This document shows positions 10,115 through 20,204 of a stretch of 64,000 nucleotides of DNA, in pieces. The translations under genes and the position numbers were made by a program. The notes beneath the pieces are model-generated. The model was given only the letters and a program-made list of their open reading frames with translations. It did not search any database and was not told the origin of the DNA. Source of the DNA: Micromonospora vinacea (GTDB lineage Bacteria; Actinomycetota; Actinomycetes; Mycobacteriales; Micromonosporaceae). The DNA lies in assembly GCF_015751785.1 (NCBI RefSeq), contig NZ_JADOTY010000001.1:3286001-3350000 (forward strand), given 5' to 3'. How positions within the stretch are numbered: position 1 is the stretch's first letter; the number at the start of each line of letters is the position of its first letter.

Positions 10115-10629
10115 TGACCATGCACACCCTGTCCGTGCTGGTGGAGAACAAGCCGGGCGTGCTCGCCCGAGTCTCCGGCCTGTTCTCCCGGCGCGGGTTC
10201 AACATCGACAGCCTCGCCGTCGGCGAGACCGAGAACCCGGACGTCTCCCGGATCACCATCGTTGTCAACGCGGAGTCGTCCCCGCTGGAGCAGGTCACCA
10301 AGCAGCTGAACAAGCTGGTCAACGTGCTCAAGATCGTCGAACTGGATCCGCAGGTCTCGGTTGCCCGGGAGTTGCTGCTGGTGAAGGTTCGCGCCGACCG
10401 GTCCGCGCGGTCGCAGGTGCTGGAGACCGTCAACCTGTTCCGCGCCCGGGTGGTCGACGTCGCACCGGACACGCTGACCATCGAGGCCACCGGCACCCCG
10501 GACAAGCTCGACGCGCTCCTGCGCGACCTCGAGTCCTTCGGCATCAAGGAAATGGTGCAGTCCGGGCTGGTGGCCATCGGGCGCGGCTCGCGTTCGATCA
10601 CCGCCGGTCCCGCGCTGCGGGCCGCCTGA
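10114..10629 (+). CDS. ilvN: Acetolactate synthase regulatory subunit IlvN
   Basis: IlvN (171 residues) binds IlvB, raises its activity and confers valine feedback inhibition. The N-terminal ACT domain is clear (HTLSVLVENKPGVLARVSGLFSRR, cited in part: NKPGVLARVSGLFSRRGFNI), followed by the IlvN C-terminal dimerisation domain (LELDPQ to AIGRGSRS). The ATG overlaps the ilvB stop by one base (TAATG), which fits the need for matched subunit amounts. An in-frame ATG at 10120 is an alternative. Confidence 0.97.
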   Translation: MTMHTLSVLVENKPGVLARVSGLFSRRGFNIDSLAVGETENPDVSRITIVVNAESSPLEQVTKQLNKLVNVLKIVELDPQVSVARELLLVKVRADRSARSQVLETVNLFRARVVDVAPDTLTIEATGTPDKLDALLRDLESFGIKEMVQSGLVAIGRGSRSITAGPALRAA

Positions 10630-11736
<1,107 letters not shown>

Positions 11737-11760
11737 CCCGTTCGACAAGGGAACGGTCCA

Positions 11761-11811
11761 CCAGCGGCCGGCGATCCAGCGCTCTCCCCAGCGCGGGTCG
11801 CCGGCCGCTGG
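11761..11811. terminator. Long hairpin ending the ilvBNC operon
   Basis: The 14-bp arms CCAGCGGCCGGCGA (11761–11774) and their exact complement (11798–11811) enclose a smaller AGCGC/GCGC helix. There is no U tract, as is common in high-G+C actinomycetes. It lies between ilvC and the convergent TPR gene. Confidence 0.75.
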
Positions 11812-11825
11812 CCGCAGCCCTTCCG

Positions 11826-12815
11826 TCAGCGGCTTTCCATCGCCTCGGCCTCAGAGGTGGCCCAGGCGGCCTTCTCGTACAGCCCGAGGGCCTTGAGAGT
11901 GCCGGCGAGCGTGCGTAGCGCGACGACCAGCCGTGGCTGATACCGAACGGGGTCGTGCTTGGCCAGCCAGCGGTAGTGCCCGACGGCCTCCTCGACCGCC
12001 GCCACTGCCGCGTCCTGTTCGCGAAGCCCCAGGTGGCACCGGGCGATCACGAACAACAGATTGCCGAGCGTCGGTCGGAACCGCAGTGGCTCCACACGGC
12101 TCATGTAGGTCAGGTCCTCGCGGGCACCCGTGGCCAGCGTCAGCGCTTCGGCGAACCGACGATGGGAGGCGAGGGAGTCCGCCAGCCCGCTCATCGCCTC
12201 GAGTCGGGCGGGCATGTACTTCAGCCGTTTCCAGAGGGGAAGCCGCCGGAACAACTCGACCGCCTCCTCCCGGGCGGCGAGCGCCTCGGCCGGCTCGCCC
12301 AGCACCGCCCGGCAGTAGCCGAGCACGGTGAGGGACCGGGCCAACTCCACCCGCTCACGGGCACCGAGTGGCGCGCACCGTAGCCAGGTCTCTCGGGCCT
12401 GGTCGGCGAGCGGCAGCGCGTCGCGGGGTGCGTCGGAGCGGAGTTGCATGGCCACCATCAGCTGCGCCGCGGCCAGGACGACGAGGCCGTCCCGGTCGGT
12501 CGCGTCCTCGACGTACCCGATCGCCTCCCGGCCCTGCGCGAGCGCGGATCCCACGGTGCTGTCGTCCGGGACCGAACCCTGCGCGACGAGCGCCCGCGCC
12601 AACCCCACCTCGTGCCGGCCCGGCCGGTCCTGGACCAGCCGCCGGTAGAGCGCGACCGCATCGTCCGCGGCGGCGGTGCGCCGGGGCACGAAGCTGCGTC
12701 GGATTTTCACCTGATGGGACCGGGTGACCAACGCCTCGGCCAGCTTCGGACCGAACCGCGCGAGATCGACGCGGGTCAGCTGTCGGAGCAGCGTGATGCG
12801 CACGGCGAGCGACAA
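11826..12815 (-). CDS. TPR-repeat protein of unknown function
   Basis: This is an alpha-helical protein of about 329 residues built from degenerate tetratricopeptide repeats: repeated patterns such as AVALYRRLVQDRPGRHEVGLA, cited as AVALYRRLVQDRP, and ALTLATGAREDL, then AVEEAVGHYRWLA. It has no catalytic motif, signal peptide or membrane segment. A TTG start at 12815 is proposed because GGGAGGA lies 7–8 nt upstream; the frame stays open to a GTG at 12923 with no good ribosome site. Similar TPR proteins in actinomycetes are annotated only as hypothetical, and a scaffolding role is inference. Confidence 0.7.
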   Translation of the reverse strand: MSLAVRITLLRQLTRVDLARFGPKLAEALVTRSHQVKIRRSFVPRRTAAADDAVALYRRLVQDRPGRHEVGLARALVAQGSVPDDSTVGSALAQGREAIGYVEDATDRDGLVVLAAAQLMVAMQLRSDAPRDALPLADQARETWLRCAPLGARERVELARSLTVLGYCRAVLGEPAEALAAREEAVELFRRLPLWKRLKYMPARLEAMSGLADSLASHRRFAEALTLATGAREDLTYMSRVEPLRFRPTLGNLLFVIARCHLGLREQDAAVAAVEEAVGHYRWLAKHDPVRYQPRLVVALRTLAGTLKALGLYEKAAWATSEAEAMESR

Positions 12816-13082
12816 GGGCGGATCCTCCCGCAGGGGTGTACCTCCGGTTGTAGTGGGCGCGAGCAACCGTGTCGGTCCGGTGAACGGCCGATGTCCGTCG
12901 ACCGACCGGGCGTGTGAGGGCACTCACCCCGAAGACCGGAACACGCCGACCAGCGTGGCCCCTACGATCGCCTGTAGGTGCAGCAGCCGGCACCTGACGG
13001 CCACGGCACGGATCAGCGCAGGGCGCAGTGCGGCGCCCCCCGCCGCCCGGGCCGATCGCAAACACGACCTCTACGAGGACCG

Positions 13083-14681
13083 ATGAATCCTGTCGTACTG
13101 ATCGCCGAAGAACTCGCCCCCGCCGCCATCGAGGTGCTCGCCCACGACTTCGACGTCCGTCACGTCGACGGCACCGACCGTCCGGCCCTGCTCTCGGCGC
13201 TCTCCGAGGCCGACGCCGTCATCGTGCGCAGCGCGACCCAGATCGACGCCGAAGCGGTCGCCGCCGCGCCGCGACTCAAGGTGGTCGCCCGGGCGGGCGT
13301 CGGGCTGGACAACGTCGAGGTGCCGGCCGCCACCGCGCGGGGCGTCATGGTCGTCAACGCGCCCACCTCCAACATCGTCTCCGCCGCCGAGCAGGCCGTC
13401 GCGCTGCTGCTCGCCGTCGCCCGTAACACGGCGAGCGCCAGCTCCGCGCTCAAGGCGGGGGAGTGGAAGCGGTCGAAGTACACAGGCGTCGAGGTGCAGG
13501 GCAAGACCGTCGGCGTGGTGGGGCTTGGTCGTATCGGGGTGCTCTTCGCGCAGCGCATCGCCGCGTTCGGCACCCGGCTGATCGCGTACGACCCGTACAT
13601 CCAGCCGGCCCGTGCGGCGCAGCTCGGCGTCCGCCTTGTCGGGCTGGAGGAGCTGCTGCGGGAGAGCGACTTCATCTCCATCCACCTGCCGAAGACGCCG
13701 GAGACGGTGGGCCTGATCGGTGAGAAGGAGCTGGCGATCGTCAAGCCCGGCGTTCGCATCGTCAACGCCGCCCGTGGCGGGCTGGTCGACGAGCAGGCGC
13801 TCGCGGACGCGATCGCCGAGGGCCGGGTCGCCGGCGCCGGTGTCGACGTGTACAGCAAGGAGCCGTGCACCTCGTCGCCGCTGTTCGCCTTCGACAACGT
13901 GGTGGCCACCCCGCACCTGGGCGCCTCCACCCACGAGGCACAGGACAAGGCCGGTCTCGCCGTGGCCAAGAGCGTCAAGCTGGCGTTGCAGGGCGAGTTC
14001 GTCCCGGACGCGGTGAACGTGCAGGCCGGCGGTGTGGTCGCCGAGGACGTTCGGCCGCTGCTGCCGCTGGCGGAGAAGCTGGGCCGGGCGTTCACCGCTG
14101 TCGCCGGTGGGGTCGCGGCGAGCGTCACTGTCGAGGTCCGCGGTGAGATCGTCAGCCACGACGTGTCGGTGCTCAAGCTCGCCGCCACCAAGGGCCTGTT
14201 CAGCTCCGTGGTCGAGGAGCAGGTCACCTACGTCAACGCCCCGCACCTGGCCGCCGAGCGTGGCGTCGAGGTCACCCTTGCCGCCCTGGCCGAGACGGCC
14301 GAGCAGCCGACCCTGGTCACGGTGCGCGGCGCGCTGCCTGACGGTCGGACGGTCAGTGTCTCGGGCACTGTCACCCACTCCGGCGCTCGGGACGTCCTGA
14401 AGCTGACCGAGGTGGACGGCTTCGACGTGGAGATCGGCGCGGAGGGCATCCTGCTCTTCCTGCGCTACGCCGACCGGCCCGGTGTGGTCGGCACCGTCGG
14501 GACCCTGCTCGGCGAGTCGGGCATCAACATCGCCGCCATGCAGGTGGCTCGTCGGGAGGCGGGCGGTGAGACGCTGATGACGCTCACCGTCGACCAGGCG
14601 CTCGGCGCTGAGCTGCTCACCTCGGCCGCCGAGTCGATCGGCGCCACGGCGGCCAGCGCCGCCGACCTGCGCGACGAGTAG
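13083..14681 (+). CDS. serA: D-3-phosphoglycerate dehydrogenase SerA
   Basis: SerA (532 residues) oxidises 3-phosphoglycerate with NAD+ in the first step of serine synthesis. The Rossmann motif VGLGRIGVLFAQR is near residue 148. The catalytic Arg and Glu lie in NAARGGLVDEQAL and GVDVYSKEP, and the His in TPHLGASTHEAQDKAG. The length and the intervening domain before the C-terminal ACT domain (RYADRPGVVGTVGTLLGESG) match the long mycobacterial type, in which serine inhibits through the ACT domain. ATG 13083 follows ACGAGGA. It is followed by its own hairpin terminator. Confidence 0.97.
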   Translation: MNPVVLIAEELAPAAIEVLAHDFDVRHVDGTDRPALLSALSEADAVIVRSATQIDAEAVAAAPRLKVVARAGVGLDNVEVPAATARGVMVVNAPTSNIVSAAEQAVALLLAVARNTASASSALKAGEWKRSKYTGVEVQGKTVGVVGLGRIGVLFAQRIAAFGTRLIAYDPYIQPARAAQLGVRLVGLEELLRESDFISIHLPKTPETVGLIGEKELAIVKPGVRIVNAARGGLVDEQALADAIAEGRVAGAGVDVYSKEPCTSSPLFAFDNVVATPHLGASTHEAQDKAGLAVAKSVKLALQGEFVPDAVNVQAGGVVAEDVRPLLPLAEKLGRAFTAVAGGVAASVTVEVRGEIVSHDVSVLKLAATKGLFSSVVEEQVTYVNAPHLAAERGVEVTLAALAETAEQPTLVTVRGALPDGRTVSVSGTVTHSGARDVLKLTEVDGFDVEIGAEGILLFLRYADRPGVVGTVGTLLGESGINIAAMQVARREAGGETLMTLTVDQALGAELLTSAAESIGATAASAADLRDE

Positions 14682-14700
14682 TAGACGACAAGCACCGTGG

Positions 14701-14725
14701 GGGGCCTGGCGATTCGCCGGGCCCC
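14701..14725. terminator. Terminator after serA
   Basis: The arms GGGGCCTGGCG and CGCCGGGCCCC (one T·G wobble) with an ATT loop are followed by TCGTCATTT. It lies 20 nt after the serA stop codon. Confidence 0.8.
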
Positions 14726-14757
14726 TCGTCATTTCCCCGTTGGTGCCGCCGGTCTTG

Positions 14758-15114
14758 TCAGCCGGGCAGTCGCGCCGGCGGCGGGTAGACCGAGCCGTCC
14801 TGCGGGTCGAACAGCATCAGCCCGTGCTCGCCGGCCAGCCGCTCGATGTCCAGTAGCACCTGATCCGCGCAGGTCGGATGCAGGTTCAGCTCGACGTGGT
14901 CGTGGGCCGCGTGCAGCGGCGCCACCGCCCACGGGCTGTTCGGGCCGGGGTGACGGTCCGGATAGGACGCGGTGATCGCCCGGTAGAAGCTGACCACCCG
15001 CGGGTCGGGGTAGCGGTCCACGTGCCGTCCCTGTCGGCAACCGTCGACCGCTGTCCGCACGTCCTCGGGCGTCGCCCCGTCCTCCAGGGCCCACACGCTC
15101 AGATCGAAACTCAC
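14758..15114 (-). CDS. Conserved small protein, MSFDL family
   Basis: This 118-residue protein begins MSFDLSVWALEDG and ends with HGLMLFDPQDGSVYPPP. The N-terminal 'MSFDL.VW' and the C-terminal 'HGL..(F/Y)DPQ' recur in a widespread group of actinobacterial proteins of unknown function, some near secreted toxins. It has no signal peptide or membrane segment. The start is GTG 15114, without a clear ribosome site. It is a single gene convergent with serA. The function is not known, and an immunity-type role would be a guess. Confidence 0.7.
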   Translation of the reverse strand: MSFDLSVWALEDGATPEDVRTAVDGCRQGRHVDRYPDPRVVSFYRAITASYPDRHPGPNSPWAVAPLHAAHDHVELNLHPTCADQVLLDIERLAGEHGLMLFDPQDGSVYPPPARLPG

Positions 15115-15423
15115 GGCCGATAGCGTGCCATCCGCCGTTCACCATGTCGAAACTGCCTCGCCGCCGGTCAACCGTCGATCACCGCGGGCTCCGGCCGGGA
15201 CGGTCCGGTGTGGAGACTCTTGCGTCGAGTTGCGTCGATTCGCTAGCGTACGCACTGCGGTCACTGGCCGAGTTCGAGGCGCCGGCCCGTCTTCGGGTGG
15301 CGCGGTCGACGTCCGGCCCGACCGGTCCGCACCCCTCGGTTGTGCGAGCCACGCGCACTCGTCGCTGACCGGCCCCCACTGTCGTTGCCGAGACGGTGGG
15401 GGCCGATCGCGCGCCCGACCAGA
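15115..15423. other. Intergenic region with a possible small transcription unit
   Basis: No coding region is convincing here. TTGCGT (15220–15225), an 18-nt spacer and TAGCGT (15244–15249) make a plausible + strand promoter. About 120 nt further is a 14-bp hairpin at 15370–15405. A short RNA of about 150 nt could be made, but the hairpin may equally belong to the convergent apbE gene. Confidence 0.3.
15370..15405. terminator. Hairpin downstream of apbE
   Basis: The arms CGGCCCCCACTGTC and GACGGTGGGGGCCG (one T·G wobble) enclose an 8-nt loop. It lies 19 nt beyond the apbE stop codon on the minus strand and has no U tract in either direction. Confidence 0.7.
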
Positions 15424-16266
15424 TCAGCGACGGTGTGCGAAGAGCGCGCGATAGTCGGAGTTGCCCCGGAACCACGCCAGGCCGGTGGGGCCGGCCGCGT
15501 AGAGCGCTGTGGCGTAGGCGTCGGCGATCGCCAGATCGGGGCCCACAACGGTGGCGGCGACGAGGTGATCGGCCGGCTCGCCGGTGTGCGGGTCCACCAC
15601 GTGCCCCTGCCGCCCGGTCACCCCGGAGGTGCCGACCGCGCCGGCGGTCATCTCCAGCACCAGCGGCGCGCGCTCGGGTGCGGTCGGGTGGTGCACCGCG
15701 ACCCGCCAGGGCCCGCCGTGCGGCGCGCGACCCCGGACGACGAGGTCAGCGCCAGCGAGTACGGCGTAGTCGTGGATGCCGGCGGCGCGCAGTCGCTCCG
15801 CTGCGCGTTCCACCGCCCAACCGCCGAGCAGGCCGCCCGGATCGAAGCCGCCGGGCACTGCCCAGGCGTCGAACCACCCGTCGGTGGCCGCCCGCATCGC
15901 GGCGCAGCGGTCCACGAGATCGGCGAGCGGCGGGTACGACTCGGGGCTGATCTCGTCCCGACGCAGCCGGGAGACCAGGCTCTCCGGGCGGTTGGGGCCG
16001 TAGGTGAGGTCGATGGCGCGCAGCTCGGCGACGCTGTCCCGCAGCGCCTCGCCCACCCCCCGGCGGCCGAGCCACTCGGGTGCGTTGAGTAGCAGGGTGT
16101 ACTCGGCGGTCGCGGTGCGTACGGTGTGCTGCACCGCGATCCGGCCCTCGGTGGCGGCGGCCGGGTCGATCCGGTGCCGGCGGCTGCCGAGTCGAAAATC
16201 CGGCCGACGGTTGCGGAACGCGGACGGGTCCGGCCAGCGGGTCCGTGGCTGCTCGTCGATGCGCAT
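15424..16266 (-). CDS. FAD:protein FMN transferase (ApbE family)
   Basis: This 280-residue ApbE-like protein would transfer FMN from FAD to a Thr of a target flavoprotein. Family landmarks are AELRAIDLTYGPNRPESLVSR, cited as AIDLTYGPNRPESLVSR near the N-terminus, FDPGGLLGGWAVERA in the FAD site, VVDPHTGEPA, and AIADAYATALYAAG with the metal-binding Asp. One oddity is that the usual Lys of the 'D.GG(I/L)VKGWA' motif is Gly here (LLGGWA). No signal peptide or lipobox is present, unlike many ApbE proteins, so it may act in the cytoplasm. GAGGGGG lies 8 nt before ATG 16266. No target flavoprotein is nearby. Confidence 0.85.
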   Translation of the reverse strand: MRIDEQPRTRWPDPSAFRNRRPDFRLGSRRHRIDPAAATEGRIAVQHTVRTATAEYTLLLNAPEWLGRRGVGEALRDSVAELRAIDLTYGPNRPESLVSRLRRDEISPESYPPLADLVDRCAAMRAATDGWFDAWAVPGGFDPGGLLGGWAVERAAERLRAAGIHDYAVLAGADLVVRGRAPHGGPWRVAVHHPTAPERAPLVLEMTAGAVGTSGVTGRQGHVVDPHTGEPADHLVAATVVGPDLAIADAYATALYAAGPTGLAWFRGNSDYRALFAHRR

Positions 16267-16494
16267 CGCATCTGCCCCCTCGCACGTGGCGCCGCGTCCT
16301 CGCGACCCCGTTGCTCAGCGGGCCCCCGCGACCCGCTGGGTACTACCGTAGGCAGCGGAGATGACCGCCCCATGAGTCCCAGCTGAGAGGGTGCTGTGCA
16401 TTCCCGCGTCCCATATCGTGGACGCAGCGTACCGGGAGGCGGGACGGCGACGTACCGTTGCCCGAACGGAACCGTTGAGCAGAGGAGTGCGGTC

Positions 16495-17526
16495 GTGGCG
16501 CGGATCGCGGTGGTGGCCGGAGACGGCATCGGGCCCGAGGTGGTCGCGCAGGCCCGCAAGGTCCTCGACGCGGTGCTGCCCGACGTGCAGGCCACCGAGT
16601 ACGACCTCGGTGCCGCCCGCTGGCACCGTACCGGAGAGGTGCTGCCCGACTCGGTGCTGGCCGAGCTGGCCGGGCACGACGCGATCCTGCTCGGCGCGGT
16701 CGGTGACCCGACGGTCCCACCGGGTGTGCTGGAGCGGGGCCTGCTGCTCAAGCTCCGCTTCGCCTTCGACCAGTACGTCAACCTGCGCCCGTCCCGGCTC
16801 TGGCCCGGGGTCGCCGGCCCGCTGGGCAACGTGAAGCCGGGCGAGGTCGACCTCGTGGTGGTGCGCGAGGGCACCGAGGGGCTCTACGCCGGTGCCGGTG
16901 GTTCCCTGCACCGGGACACCCCGGCCGAGGTCGCCACCGAGGAGAGCCTGAACACCCGGCACGGCGTGGAGCGGGTGATCCGCGACGCGTTCGCCCGCGC
17001 CGGCCGCCGGGAGCGGCGCAAGGTCACCCTCGTGCACAAGACCAACGTGCTGACCCACGCCGGGTCGCTCTGGGCGCGCACGTTCGACGCGGTCGCCGCC
17101 GAGCACCCGGACGTCGCCACCGAGTACCAGCACGTCGACGCGGCGGCCATGTTCCTGGTCACCCAGCCGCAGCGCTACGACGTGGTGGTCACCGACAACC
17201 TCTTCGGCGACATCCTCACCGACATCGCCGCGGCCGTCACCGGGGGCATCGGGCTGGCCGCCAGCGGCTGCATCAACCCCGAGGGGGCGTACCCCTCGAT
17301 GTTCGAGCCGGTGCACGGCTCGGCGCCGGACATCGCCGGGCAGGGCATCGCCGACCCGGTCGCCGCGGTGCTCTCCGCCGCGTTGCTGCTGGAGCAGCTC
17401 GGGCACAGCGAGTCCGCCGCCCGGGTCAATGCGGCGGTCGCCGCCGAGCTGGCCAGCCGGGTTCCGGGCGTGACGCTGCGTACCGAAGAGGTAGGCGACC
17501 GGCTTGCCGCCCACGCCGTAGCCTGA
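16495..17526 (+). CDS. leuB: 3-isopropylmalate dehydrogenase LeuB
   Basis: LeuB (343 residues) oxidatively decarboxylates 3-isopropylmalate for leucine; with citramalate-derived 3-methylmalate it yields 2-oxobutyrate for isoleucine. Motifs are GDGIGPEVV near the N-terminus, the substrate Arg in [40 protein letters not shown] with the metal-binding Asp residues, and [21 protein letters not shown] 16495 is preceded by AGAGGAG at 7 nt; upstream in-frame starts have no ribosome site. A direct repeat ACCGTTG-N10-ACCGTTG at 16454–16477 just upstream could be an operator. It lies 162 nt before ilvE and may share regulation with it. Confidence 0.96.
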   Translation: MARIAVVAGDGIGPEVVAQARKVLDAVLPDVQATEYDLGAARWHRTGEVLPDSVLAELAGHDAILLGAVGDPTVPPGVLERGLLLKLRFAFDQYVNLRPSRLWPGVAGPLGNVKPGEVDLVVVREGTEGLYAGAGGSLHRDTPAEVATEESLNTRHGVERVIRDAFARAGRRERRKVTLVHKTNVLTHAGSLWARTFDAVAAEHPDVATEYQHVDAAAMFLVTQPQRYDVVVTDNLFGDILTDIAAAVTGGIGLAASGCINPEGAYPSMFEPVHGSAPDIAGQGIADPVAAVLSAALLLEQLGHSESAARVNAAVAAELASRVPGVTLRTEEVGDRLAAHAVA

Positions 17527-17545
17527 CCTTCCCGACCCGAGTGGC

Positions 17546-17564
17546 GACCGGCCCGCGGCCGGTC
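17546..17564 (+). terminator. Hairpin after leuB
   Basis: GACCGGCC and GGCCGGTC pair perfectly around a CGC loop 20 nt after the leuB stop codon. No U tract follows, so it may be a weak terminator or a processing site ahead of ilvE. Confidence 0.5.
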
Positions 17565-17688
17565 TGCCCGGGCGGACCGGCCCACCGGACCGGCGCTACC
17601 GGCTGAACGACCGTTCGGGGTAAGTTTCTGGCACAGCCATGTCGGTGTGCGGTCCCGCATGCCGTTGTTCCGCAGGGAGGTCCGCGCG

Positions 17689-18786
17689 ATGAGCGGTGGT
17701 GACAAGCTCGACTTCGAGATCCGTCCGAATGCCGCGCCGGTATCCGCTGCCGACCGGGCCGCCCTGATGGCCAACCCCGGTTTCGGCCGCGTCTTCACCG
17801 ACCACATGGTCACCGTCCGCTACGCCGACGGCAAGGGCTGGTACGACGCACGGGTGGAGGCGCGAGGCCCGATCCCGATGGACCCGGCCAGCGCGGTGCT
17901 GCACTACGCGCAGGAGATCTTCGAGGGGCTCAAGGCGTACCGCACGGCCGACGGTGGCGTGACGATGTTCCGGCCGGACGCCAACGCCGCCCGCTTCGCC
18001 ACCTCCGCGCAGCGGATGGCGATGCCGGTGCTGCCGCCGGAGGTGTTCGTCGACTCGCTGCACAAGCTCATCGAGATCGACCGGGAGTGGATCCCCACCG
18101 GCGAGGACGGCAGCCTCTACCTGCGGCCGTTCATGTTCGCCAGCGAGGTCTTCCTCGGCGTCCGCCCGGCCAACGAGTACCTCTACATGGTGATCGCCTC
18201 ACCGGTCGGGGCGTACTTCACCGGTGGCGTCAAGCCGGTCACCGTCTGGGTCTCCCCGGACTACACCCGGGCCGCGCCCGGTGGCACCGGCGCCGCCAAG
18301 TGCGGCGGCAACTACGCCGCGTCGCTGGCGGCCCAGGCGGAGGCCATCGAGGCCGGCTGTGACCAGGTGGTCTTCCTGGACGCGGTGGAGCGTCGCTTCG
18401 TCGACGAACTGGGCGGCATGAACGTCTTCTTCGTCTACGACGACGGCACTGTGGTCACCCCACCGTTGACCGGCACGATCCTGCCGGGCATCACCCGCGA
18501 CGCCGTCCTCACGCTGGCCGGCGCGGCCGGGCACCAGGTCGAGGAGCGGCCGGTCAGCTTCGCCGACTGGCAGGCCGACGCCGCCAGCGGTCGCCTCCGT
18601 GAGGTGTTCGCCTGCGGCACCGCAGCGGTGGTCACCCCGATCGGCGGGGTCCGCTTCCCGGACGGCGAGTTCCTGATCGGTGGTGGCGAACCCGGCCGGG
18701 TCACCATGGCCCTGCGTCAGCAGCTGGTCGACATCCAGCGGGGCAAGGCGGCCGACCCGCACGGCTGGGTGCAGCGGGTCTTCTGA
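17689..18786 (+). CDS. ilvE: Branched-chain amino acid aminotransferase IlvE
   Basis: IlvE (365 residues) moves the amino group between glutamate and the 2-oxo acids of valine, leucine and isoleucine. It is a fold-type IV PLP enzyme: [20 protein letters not shown], the PLP Lys in [16 protein letters not shown], the [20 protein letters not shown] segment (in part [16 protein letters not shown]) and the [12 protein letters not shown] phosphate-binding turn are all present. ATG 17689 follows GGGAGG by 8 nt. It is followed by a strong terminator, so ilvE is the last gene of this stretch. Confidence 0.96.
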   Translation: MSGGDKLDFEIRPNAAPVSAADRAALMANPGFGRVFTDHMVTVRYADGKGWYDARVEARGPIPMDPASAVLHYAQEIFEGLKAYRTADGGVTMFRPDANAARFATSAQRMAMPVLPPEVFVDSLHKLIEIDREWIPTGEDGSLYLRPFMFASEVFLGVRPANEYLYMVIASPVGAYFTGGVKPVTVWVSPDYTRAAPGGTGAAKCGGNYAASLAAQAEAIEAGCDQVVFLDAVERRFVDELGGMNVFFVYDDGTVVTPPLTGTILPGITRDAVLTLAGAAGHQVEERPVSFADWQADAASGRLREVFACGTAAVVTPIGGVRFPDGEFLIGGGEPGRVTMALRQQLVDIQRGKAADPHGWVQRVF

Positions 18787-18794
18787 CCTCAGTC

Positions 18795-18832
18795 ACCGCG
18801 CCGGCCCGTCCACCCGGACGGGCCGCCGCGGT
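18795..18832. terminator. Terminator between ilvE and the phosphatase gene
   Basis: The inner stem CGGCCCGTCC/GGACGGGCCG with an ACCC loop is extended by ACCGCG/CGCGGT after one mismatch. It lies between convergent genes. Confidence 0.85.
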
Positions 18833-18836
18833 CGGC

Positions 18837-19613
18837 CTACGCGTCGGTGGGCTGCTCCTGGGCGGGCTCGTCGAGCAGGTGGTCACGGAGCGCGGCGAGC
18901 TGCTCGTCGGTCACCCCCGCGTGACGCAGGTACGCCTCGACCGAGCCGTGCCCCGCGCGCAGCTCGTCGAGGAAGATCTGCATCGCCTCGGCGGGTGAGC
19001 TCAGGAACGGCGCCGGCACGTCCACCCCGCCCGGGGTGACTGAGGCCAGCCAGGCGCTGTACCGGGCCGACGCCGCACTGCTCAACGCGTAGTCAGCGGT
19101 GATGTCCGCGTCGTCGACGCCGAGCACGGCGAGGGTCAGCGCGCAGACGATGCCGGTGCGGTCCTTGCCGGCGACACAGTGCACCACCGCCGGGGCGTTG
19201 GTGGAGTCGGCGATCAGCCCGACCGCCTCGGCCAGCCCGGCGGTGCCGGTCTGGGCCAGGTCGGCGTACCGGTCCGCGAGGTACCGGGCCAGGCTCGCGC
19301 CCTCCTCGTGCGGCGTACCCGCCCAGTCGGCGTGCTCCGGGTGGATGTGCCGGTAGGTCAGTCCCTGGTACGCCGGCACCCGGCCGTCCCGCTCCACCTC
19401 GGTGGGGCGGCGCAGGTCGATGACGGTGCGGATCCCGATCGCGGCGAACGCGTCCCGGTCCTGCTCGGTGAGGCGGTGCAGCGAGTCGGAGCGGTAGAGC
19501 CGGCCTCGGCGTACGGGTCGGTCGTCGTGGCCGACGTAGCCACCGACGTCGCGGAAGTTGAAGGTGGCAGGAAGCGAGAGCTGGGGGTCGTTCTCGGTGA
19601 CGTCCACGCTCAC
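18837..19613 (-). CDS. Tyrosine/lipid phosphatase (DSP family)
   Basis: This protein of about 258 residues has the P-loop HCVAGKDRTG (Cx5R) of protein tyrosine phosphatases. The KDRTG form is typical of the bacterial PtpB-like group that also dephosphorylates phosphoinositides. Other family features are FNFRDVGGY near the N-terminus, LYRSDSLHRL and TVIDLRRPTEVERDG, which contributes the general-acid loop. GTG 19613 is chosen as the first in-frame start after the terminator of the preceding gene; the frame is open further upstream through that hairpin, and no ribosome site is seen. Substrates are unknown. Confidence 0.85.
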   Translation of the reverse strand: MSVDVTENDPQLSLPATFNFRDVGGYVGHDDRPVRRGRLYRSDSLHRLTEQDRDAFAAIGIRTVIDLRRPTEVERDGRVPAYQGLTYRHIHPEHADWAGTPHEEGASLARYLADRYADLAQTGTAGLAEAVGLIADSTNAPAVVHCVAGKDRTGIVCALTLAVLGVDDADITADYALSSAASARYSAWLASVTPGGVDVPAPFLSSPAEAMQIFLDELRAGHGSVEAYLRHAGVTDEQLAALRDHLLDEPAQEQPTDA

Positions 19614-19620
19614 ACGGTAA

Positions 19621-19649
19621 CGGCCGGTGGGACAGCGTCCCACCGGCCG
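19621..19649 (-). terminator. Terminator after the PRC-barrel gene
   Basis: CGGCCGGTGGGAC and GTCCCACCGGCCG form a perfect 13-bp stem with loop AGC. It separates the PRC-barrel gene from the phosphatase gene, both on the minus strand, so the phosphatase needs its own promoter. Confidence 0.8.
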
Positions 19650-19662
19650 TCGGGCCGAACAG

Positions 19663-20121
19663 TCACCGTGCGGTGCCGGGTGGGAGCGCGCCGTACGTCT
19701 CGTCGTAGTAGCCACCCAGCTGATCCCGGTAGCTCGGGTCGCTGTGGCTGGCCTCGTCGTACTCGGGGGCGGCCTTGATCTGGTCCCGCGTTCGGTCGAC
19801 GGAGACGGTGCGCTGGTCGTGGTCGACCTGGTTGACGGTGCCGGCCGGCAACATCACCTTCTTGCCGAAGATCCAGGGCCCGGTGTCCACGACCAGATAG
19901 CTGCCGCCCACCTCGTGACTGGCGCTGTCGATCTTGCCGATGCCGCCGTCGGTGGCCTCGACCTTGTAGCCGACCAGGTCGGCGTCGGCCACGCCGGCCT
20001 GGTCCCGGTAGCGCCAGGGGTCGAACGTGCCGGCCGGCGCGCCGCCGGGCACCGCGCCCTGGTCGCCGCCGCGCAGCGGGTCCGGCCCGGCGTGGGTGGC
20101 GTGCGGATCGATCCTGTCCAT
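19663..20121 (-). CDS. PRC-barrel domain protein
   Basis: This 152-residue protein holds a PRC-barrel: DLVGYKVEATDGGIGKIDSA followed by SYLVVDTGPWIFGKKVMLPA and TVNQVDHDQRTVSVDRTRDQ. This small beta-barrel fold, related to the RimM C-terminus, is found in many actinobacterial stress proteins. The N- and C-terminal parts are polar and look disordered (Gly/Pro/Asp and Tyr/Asp-rich). AGGAG lies 8 nt before ATG 20121. The function is not established for these soluble forms. Confidence 0.8.
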   Translation of the reverse strand: MDRIDPHATHAGPDPLRGGDQGAVPGGAPAGTFDPWRYRDQAGVADADLVGYKVEATDGGIGKIDSASHEVGGSYLVVDTGPWIFGKKVMLPAGTVNQVDHDQRTVSVDRTRDQIKAAPEYDEASHSDPSYRDQLGGYYDETYGALPPGTAR

Positions 20122-20204
20122 GCCGTTCACTCCTGACTGTCACCGATCAACTCATGTCTCCGCAGGAGCTACCCGGCCGTCGGGGGCCGGAAACGGCGAC
20201 CGGC

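Noticed and set aside
15144..15368. A 74-codon + strand ORF
   Set aside because: It is Arg/Ser-rich with no third-position bias expected of real genes here, has no ribosome site, and starts upstream of the only plausible promoter.
16380..16395. CTGAGA before leuB as part of a TPP riboswitch
   Set aside because: The remaining conserved TPP elements (such as the ACC…GAACCTGA block) are absent and leuB is not a thiamine gene.
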